Position numbers and translations under genes: made by a program
NCBI GenBank assembly: GCA_947446925.1
Contig: CANFHU010000003.1
Location: forward strand, 99,239-163,238
DNA: 64,000 nt
Reading direction: 5' to 3'
DNA from: Flavobacteriia bacterium
GTDB taxonomy: Bacteria > Bacteroidota > Bacteroidia > Flavobacteriales_D > Crocinitomicaceae
Notes under the pieces: model-generated
The model's database searches: none
The model's input: only the letters and a program-made list of their open reading frames with translations
What the model was told of the DNA's origin: nothing
Shown: in pieces, positions 59,537 to 64,000 of the stretch
Numbering within the stretch: position 1 is the first letter of the stretch
Layout: every line of letters begins with the position of its first letter

Positions 59537-60550
59537 ATGGGTCAAATAAAGAATGCACTAATTCGTTATCGTGTTATTGATAAAGCAATACGAAATAAAT
59601 ATAAACCTTTTCCATCTAAAGCAGAACTTAGAAAAGCATGCGAAGATGCATTGTTTGGTAGCGAGGATGGAGAGAATATATGTGATTCTACCATTGAAAA
59701 AGATTTATTCTTTTTGAGAATGGAACACGATGCTCCAATCAAGTACAGCAAAAGACATGGTGGATATTACTACAATTCAGACACTTTTTCTCTCGATGAT
59801 ATACCTTTAACGGATGAAGACATGGATGCAATTCGATTTGCAGCTAATACCTTATCTCAATTTAAGGATGTGGAAATGTTTAAGCAATTTGGTTTCGCGA
59901 TTGATAAGATAGTGGAGAAAGTTGCTATATCCAATGACCCGCTAGTAGATGAATCAAATACGTTTGTACAATTTGAAGCAGCGCATTCCGTAAAAGGGAA
60001 TGAATACCTATCTATTCTTCTTTCTGGTATACGTCAAAAAAAGTACACGTATTTTGAATATGGTAGTTTTACCTCAGAAAAAAAGAAATCACGCAAAGTA
60101 CTTCCTTTATTATTGAAGGAATATAGAAATCGTTGGTATTTAATTTGTCACGATTGTGTAAAAGAAGCGATTATTACGTATGCATTGGAACGTATGGAAA
60201 ATGTAGATGTTTCGGATGTTGTTTGTACGGAATTTATTTCGTTTGATAATCACACTTTTTTTCAAAATGCAATCGGAATTACTGTAAATAATTCAACGCC
60301 CGAGTCTGTTATTTTTAAAGCAGATAATGTTGCCTCCAAGTACATTGATTCGCAACCTTTTCATACTTCTCAAAAAATGGTGAAAGAAGGTAAAAATAAA
60401 ACCACCTTTTCATTACAAGTTATTATCTCCGAAGAATTAATTCGGTCTTTGTTAAGTTATGGTGGTGAATTGGAAGTTTTGGAACCTGAAAGCTTACGCA
60501 ATACGATTAAAAAAAGAATCGTAGAAATGAGCGAACGTTACGATATATAA
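59537..60550 (+). CDS. WYL-domain transcriptional regulator (YafY type)
   Basis: The N-terminal 70 residues form a helix-turn-helix (KAELRKACEDALFG ... DSTIEKDLFFLRMEHDAPIKYSKRHGGYYY), followed by a WYL domain at about 150-235. That domain carries RKVLPLLLKEYRNRWYLICHDC, with the WYL triplet, and VSDVVCTEFISF. WYL regulators bind nucleic-acid or nucleotide ligands and control neighbouring genes; the ligand is unknown. At 337 aa it is full length. It sits between the 474-aa unknown protein (9 bases) and the enoyl-CoA hydratase gene (19 bases). Confidence 0.9.
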   Translation: MGQIKNALIRYRVIDKAIRNKYKPFPSKAELRKACEDALFGSEDGENICDSTIEKDLFFLRMEHDAPIKYSKRHGGYYYNSDTFSLDDIPLTDEDMDAIRFAANTLSQFKDVEMFKQFGFAIDKIVEKVAISNDPLVDESNTFVQFEAAHSVKGNEYLSILLSGIRQKKYTYFEYGSFTSEKKKSRKVLPLLLKEYRNRWYLICHDCVKEAIITYALERMENVDVSDVVCTEFISFDNHTFFQNAIGITVNNSTPESVIFKADNVASKYIDSQPFHTSQKMVKEGKNKTTFSLQVIISEELIRSLLSYGGELEVLEPESLRNTIKKRIVEMSERYDI

Positions 60551-60569
60551 ATAGTATTACATTAAAAGT

Positions 60570-61343
60570 ATGACAATTCTTAAAAAATTAGAAAAAGGTG
60601 TACTAACACTTACATTAAATAGACCTGCAGTTTTTAATTCTTTTAATAAAGAAATGGCTTTAGCATTGCAAGAAGAATTAAAACATGCGGATACAAATGA
60701 CGAGGTGCGCGCTGTTCTTATAACTGGAGAAGGAAAGGCATTTTGTGCAGGACAAGATTTAGCAGAGGCAACTGATACGGATGGACCATCTTTACAATCG
60801 ATTGTAAAAGAACATTATAATCCAATTATTGAGTTGATTCGAACCATAGAAAAACCAGTTATTGCTGCTGTAAATGGTGTTGCTGCTGGTGCAGGAGCGA
60901 ATATTGCGCTTGCTTGTGATATTACATTTGCGAAAGAATCCGCTAGTTTTATTCAAGCGTTTTCAAAAATTGGATTAATTCCCGATTCTGGTGGTACTTT
61001 CTTTTTGCCTCGAATTATTGGAATGCAAAAAGCAACTGCCTTGATGATGACCGGGGATAAAGTTACAGCGAATCAAGCAGAAACTATGAACCTTATTTAT
61101 AAGGCTGTCGCAGATGATTCTTTTGAAGATGTGGTGAATACTTTTGTACAAAATATAGCAAAAATGCCAACAAAAGGATTGGGTCTAACAAAAAGAGCTT
61201 TAAACGCATCTTTTTCAAACGATTTAAGCGAACAATTAGCTCTAGAAGAAGAATTACAAACGGTAGCTGGTACAACCCATGATTTTAAGGAGGGTGTTCA
61301 AGCATTTTTAGAAAAAAGAGTTCCTAATTTTAAAGGAAATTAA
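60570..61343 (+). CDS. Enoyl-CoA hydratase/isomerase (PaaG-like)
   Basis: This 257-aa crotonase-family enzyme has oxyanion-hole segments FCAGQDLAEAT near residue 58 and NGVAAGAGANIALACD near 105. It carries GLIPDSGGTFFLPRIIG, in which Asp lies where PaaG-type isomerases have their catalytic acid. The AGQDL form and the SGG segment suggest PaaG (phenylacetyl-CoA epoxide isomerase) more than a plain beta-oxidation hydratase, but the two cannot be separated here without more pathway genes; no paaABCE is present. It lies one base before a 3-hydroxyacyl-CoA dehydrogenase gene. Confidence 0.88.
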   Translation: MTILKKLEKGVLTLTLNRPAVFNSFNKEMALALQEELKHADTNDEVRAVLITGEGKAFCAGQDLAEATDTDGPSLQSIVKEHYNPIIELIRTIEKPVIAAVNGVAAGAGANIALACDITFAKESASFIQAFSKIGLIPDSGGTFFLPRIIGMQKATALMMTGDKVTANQAETMNLIYKAVADDSFEDVVNTFVQNIAKMPTKGLGLTKRALNASFSNDLSEQLALEEELQTVAGTTHDFKEGVQAFLEKRVPNFKGN

Positions 61344-61344
61344 G

Positions 61345-62502
61345 ATGAAAAATATCGGAGTTATCGGCGCAGGTACCATGGGAATTGGAATAGCACAAGT
61401 TGCCGCTCAAAATTGGAACCAAGTTGTTTTGATAGACACAAACCAAGAGGTATTAGATAAAGCAAAGGTACAATTAGAAAAAACCTTGTTAAAATTAGTT
61501 GAAAAACAAAAGTTAACAGAAGCGGATTCAACTAAAATAGCCAGTTTAATAGAATTTACAACAAATTACGATGCTTTAAAAAATACAGATCTAGTAATCG
61601 AAGCAATTGTAGAAAACATTACAGTTAAACATAGTGTCTTTAGTCAAATTGAATCGATCGTTTCTTCTTCTTGTATTTTAGCTTCAAATACTTCTTCTTT
61701 ATCCATTGCAAGTATTAGTTCTGTTTTAAAATATCCAGAACGTATGTTGGGTATACATTTTTTTAATCCAGCCCCTTTAATGGCGTTAGTTGAAATTATT
61801 CCAGGAGTTCAAACTACTGATCAAGTTACCATTGCTGCAAAATCGATCATTGATTCTTGGAAAAAGAAAACGGTAATCGTAAAAGATACGCCAGGTTTTA
61901 TTGTAAATCGTGTGGCGCGACCTTTTTATGGCGAGGCTTTACGTATCTATGAGGAGGGTATTGCAGACTTTGCAACCATTGATTGGGCGATGACGCATTT
62001 CGGTGGATTCAGAATGGGACCGTTTACATTAATGGATTATATCGGTAATGATATTAACTATACCGTAACAGAGTCTGTTTTTGAAGCTTTTTATTATGAC
62101 CCTCGTTTTAAACCATCTTTTACACAGAAAAGACACAAAGAAGCTGGATTATTAGGTAGAAAGTCTGGTAAAGGATATTATGATTATCAAGAAAATGCGA
62201 TAGCTGTTTCTCCAAAGGAAGATATTCAATTAGGGCAGAAAATCTTTAGTCGAATTTTAGCAATGTTAATTAATGAAGCCTATGATGCATTATTTATGCA
62301 AGTTGCTTCAAGAGAAGATATTGATACAGCTATGAAATTTGGCGTTAATTATCCAAAAGGATTATTAGAATGGGCAGATGAGATTGGGATCGACAATGTA
62401 CTTTCAACGTTAACAGATTTGTTTCAAGAATACGGTGAGGATAGATATCGACCAAATCCATTATTGAAAAGAAAAGTACGTGAATTACAAGTTGGTAATT
62501 AA
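61345..62502 (+). CDS. 3-hydroxyacyl-CoA dehydrogenase (two C-terminal domains, PaaH-like)
   Basis: The NAD-binding N-domain starts IGVIGAGTMGIGIAQVAAQNW. The catalytic segment GIHFFNPAPLMALVEIIPG, the 3HCDH C-domain (GFIVNRVARPFYGEALRI ... MDYIGNDIN ... GLLGRKSGKGYYDY) and a second, C-terminal 3HCDH domain (about residues 290-383, KIFSRILAMLINEAYDAL ... PKGLLEWADEIG) follow. The two-domain form (385 aa) is typical of PaaH/PaaC-type enzymes. It oxidises a 3-hydroxyacyl-CoA with NAD+. It is one base after the enoyl-CoA hydratase, so the pair likely run consecutive steps of an acyl-CoA or phenylacetate pathway. Confidence 0.92.
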   Translation: MKNIGVIGAGTMGIGIAQVAAQNWNQVVLIDTNQEVLDKAKVQLEKTLLKLVEKQKLTEADSTKIASLIEFTTNYDALKNTDLVIEAIVENITVKHSVFSQIESIVSSSCILASNTSSLSIASISSVLKYPERMLGIHFFNPAPLMALVEIIPGVQTTDQVTIAAKSIIDSWKKKTVIVKDTPGFIVNRVARPFYGEALRIYEEGIADFATIDWAMTHFGGFRMGPFTLMDYIGNDINYTVTESVFEAFYYDPRFKPSFTQKRHKEAGLLGRKSGKGYYDYQENAIAVSPKEDIQLGQKIFSRILAMLINEAYDALFMQVASREDIDTAMKFGVNYPKGLLEWADEIGIDNVLSTLTDLFQEYGEDRYRPNPLLKRKVRELQVGN

Positions 62503-62525
62503 TTGTTAATATAAGGTTAAAAGAA

Positions 62526-62553
62526 AGGTGAGTTGAATAACTCACCTTTTTTT
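62526..62553 (+). terminator. Rho-independent terminator before pfkA
   Basis: AGGTGAGTT pairs perfectly with AACTCACCT around loop GAAT, followed by seven T. It ends the hydratase/dehydrogenase transcript. Confidence 0.9.
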
Positions 62554-62588
62554 GTTATATTTAAATAGTAACTAATTATATATTCGAA

Positions 62589-63563
62589 ATGAAACGTATA
62601 GCTTTATTAACTTCAGGAGGAGATAGTCCAGGTATGAATGCTGCTATTAGAGCGATTGTTAAAACATGTTTGTTTTACAATATCGTTCCGGTTGGTATTC
62701 GAGATGGATATAAGGGAATGGTAAATAAAGATCTTTTTGAAATGTCTTATACAGATGTGGATAATGTGATTCATACGGGTGGAACTATTTTGGGATCTTC
62801 TCGTTGTTTGGAATTTTTGGATAAATCTACTCGTTTTGTTGCTATTAAACATTTGCAAGAAAATGAAATTGATGGTTTGATAGTAATTGGAGGAGATGGT
62901 ACATTTACAGGTGCAACAGTTCTAGCTTCTGAAATGGGTATTCCAGTTATTGGTATTCCTGGAACAATAGATAACGATATATATGGAACAGATCACACAA
63001 TTGGTTATGACACCGCTTTAAATACTGTTATAAGTGCGGTCGATAAAATTAGAGATACTGCTTCGAGTCATCATCGTATATTTTTTATTGAGGTAATGGG
63101 AAGGCACGCTGGCTTTATCGCAATCAATGCTGCCGTAGCAAGTGGAGCTGAAAGTGTTCTCATTCCGGAAGAAGTTCCAGATTTACATAAGTTAGTTGCT
63201 CAGATTCAACATCAGAATAAAGGTAAACGAAGTAGTATTATAATTGTTGCGGAAGGAGAGCAGGAGGGAGGAAGTTTGGAACTTATAAATAAAGTGTCTC
63301 CCATGCTAGAAGGATTTGATTTACGACCAACGGTTTTGGGCCATATTCAAAGAGGAGGAAGTCCTTCCGCTTTTGATAGAATCTTAGCGACAAGAATGGG
63401 TTCTTTTGCTGTCGAACTACTTTTAGATGGCCAACATGGAGTAATGATTGGTTCATCTGGAGATAATTTAATCACAACTTCATTAGAAATAGCGATGAAA
63501 TTACATAGTACGCCAGATCTTGATCGTCTAACTTTGCTAAAGAAAATGCTTACGAGATTCTAA
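62589..63563 (+). CDS. pfkA: 6-phosphofructokinase
   Basis: PfkA phosphorylates fructose 6-phosphate with ATP in glycolysis. The ATP loop LLTSGGDSPGMNAAIRA starts at residue 7. GGDGT is near 101-105 (Gly104 suggests the ATP, not PPi, form). The catalytic segment PGTIDNDI has Asp128, MGRHAGFIA is near 170, and the C-terminal LGHIQRGGSPSAFDR is also present. At 324 aa it is a standard bacterial ATP-PfkA and cytosolic tetramer by family precedent. It is transcribed alone after the hairpin at 62526, and precedes the rRNA operon leader. Confidence 0.96.
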   Translation: MKRIALLTSGGDSPGMNAAIRAIVKTCLFYNIVPVGIRDGYKGMVNKDLFEMSYTDVDNVIHTGGTILGSSRCLEFLDKSTRFVAIKHLQENEIDGLIVIGGDGTFTGATVLASEMGIPVIGIPGTIDNDIYGTDHTIGYDTALNTVISAVDKIRDTASSHHRIFFIEVMGRHAGFIAINAAVASGAESVLIPEEVPDLHKLVAQIQHQNKGKRSSIIIVAEGEQEGGSLELINKVSPMLEGFDLRPTVLGHIQRGGSPSAFDRILATRMGSFAVELLLDGQHGVMIGSSGDNLITTSLEIAMKLHSTPDLDRLTLLKKMLTRF

Positions 63564-63662
63564 TTTCCATCGCATTATTGTAGAAATGAAGAAAAAATCA
63601 ATTTTCAACACCTTTGCTTACTGCATATTAAGAAATAATTAATTTTTTATTTAATAAATCCA

Positions 63663-63692
63663 TTGTTAATTCAAATAAGTGTTCTATCTTTG
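63663..63692 (+). promoter_or_regulatory. rRNA promoter P1: TTG, 19-base spacer, TATCTTTG
   Basis: TTG (63663-63665) and TATCTTTG (63685-63692) are exactly 19 bases apart, a full match to the Bacteroidota promoter, with the transcription start expected near 63696 (GCACCTC). It precedes the 16S gene and a second, near-identical promoter. Confidence 0.8.
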
Positions 63693-63772
63693 CACCTCTC
63701 AACGGAGAAACGGTCACTAAGATTTGAAATACTAAGTTAAACAAAAAAAAATAATTTTTTTTTCATTTTTTG

Positions 63773-63802
63773 TTGTTTAATTAAAATTAATACATATCTT
63801 TG
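63773..63802 (+). promoter_or_regulatory. rRNA promoter P2: TTG, 19-base spacer, TATCTTTG
   Basis: TTG (63773-63775) and TATCTTTG (63795-63802) again have a 19-base spacer, and the bases after the -7 box are CACCCCAC. The box is 110 bases downstream of P1's, and both leaders share TAAGAT and TTTGAAATA-type segments, as if the promoter unit was duplicated. Confidence 0.82.
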
Positions 63803-63868
63803 CACCCCACAACACGATAGAGTGTTTGAGTTATTAAGATGGAAGTTTTGAAATAACTGCAAAAGATT

Positions 63869-63880
63869 AGTTCTTTGACA
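63869..63880 (+). promoter_or_regulatory. boxA-like rRNA antitermination site
   Basis: AGTTCTTTGACA matches the boxA core TGCTCTTTAACA at 9 of 12 positions and continues as TATT. It lies about 70 bases before the 16S start, where NusB/NusE antitermination sites usually sit. Confidence 0.6.
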
Positions 63881-63947
63881 TATTAGGAAATAAGGAAACA
63901 GCGTAGAAATACAATAGAATGAGCTCAACAAAAATTCAACGTTTTAT

Positions 63948-64000
<53 letters not shown>

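Larger units (their letters stand above)
63564..63947 (+). other. rRNA operon leader (non-coding)
   Basis: This 384-base stretch between pfkA and 16S has no gene. It contains promoters P1 and P2, a run of nine A and one of ten T just upstream of P2, and the boxA-like site. The sequence after boxA (AGGAAATAAGG, GAGCTCAACA) is probably the 5' half of the 16S processing stem; its partner would lie beyond the window. Confidence 0.75.

Noticed and set aside
63630..63645. A third rRNA promoter just after pfkA
   Set aside because: CACCTTTG upstream of P1 is one base off the -7 consensus and has no TTG at 19-20 bases upstream.

Overview
The window looks like chromosome from a Bacteroidota bacterium, most likely a Flavobacteriia-type organism. 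By eye about one third of the bases are GC. Support comes from type IX secretion parts (a PorP/SprF-like protein at the left edge and two cargo proteins with the gliding-motility-associated C-terminal domain), a GLPGLI-family protein next to a carboxypeptidase-regulatory/outer-membrane-barrel protein, menaquinone genes, two-parvulin chaperones, and TAnnTTTG promoter -7 elements in front of many genes. The 16S rRNA start at the right edge also fits. Shine-Dalgarno signals are not obvious, so starts were chosen from protein-family alignment, overlaps and promoter positions. No CRISPR array, transposase, tRNA or prophage was seen.

Layout: 1-882 is the reverse-strand 5' part of a PorP/SprF-like gene, followed by an unrecognised 178-aa protein (1122-1658). 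1674-7931 is a leftward cluster: two paralogous polytopic membrane proteins, a degenerate amidohydrolase lipoprotein, a long-chain acyl-CoA ligase and rsmG. purL is alone at 8048-10285. 10335-17037 reads leftward: guaB, two SurA-like parvulin proteins and a MoxR ATPase in one tight operon, then a SirB1-like protein. 17158-20690 has a small CarboxypepD_reg protein convergent with an operon of a CapD/FlaA1-type dehydratase and a MORN-repeat protein. 20865-25947 carries an OmpA protein, the overlapping run rsgA-dtd-mazG, nadC (reverse) and a coiled-coil membrane protein.

26068-29902 is a strikingly AT-rich unit: a small secreted protein, a GLPGLI protein and an 890-aa barrel protein. A 13-T tract lies in the spacer of its presumed promoter. 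This is the best candidate here for an undescribed, possibly phase-variable surface system. 29963-37554 is housekeeping: accA and ispE (divergent), a TPR protein, sppA-murB-truA, and folK. 37633-39330 is an OmpA-like/TPR lipoprotein. 39380-46873 is a seven-gene leftward cluster: nitronate monooxygenase/FabK-like enzyme, an active plus inactive M16 peptidase pair, a T9SS cargo protein, a DUF3817 protein, ComB and an S1/P1-like phospholipase/nuclease. 47003-49034 is menA-menC.

49131-54764 encodes a 1877-aa T9SS cargo protein, followed by an AddA/RecB-like helicase-nuclease. 58103-62502 runs rightward: a conserved 474-aa protein of unknown role, a WYL regulator, an enoyl-CoA hydratase and a 3-hydroxyacyl-CoA dehydrogenase. 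pfkA follows. The last 0.4 kb is an rRNA operon leader with two near-identical promoters 110 bp apart, a boxA-like site and the first bases of 16S rRNA. All functional names are from reading the sequence; no database search was run.
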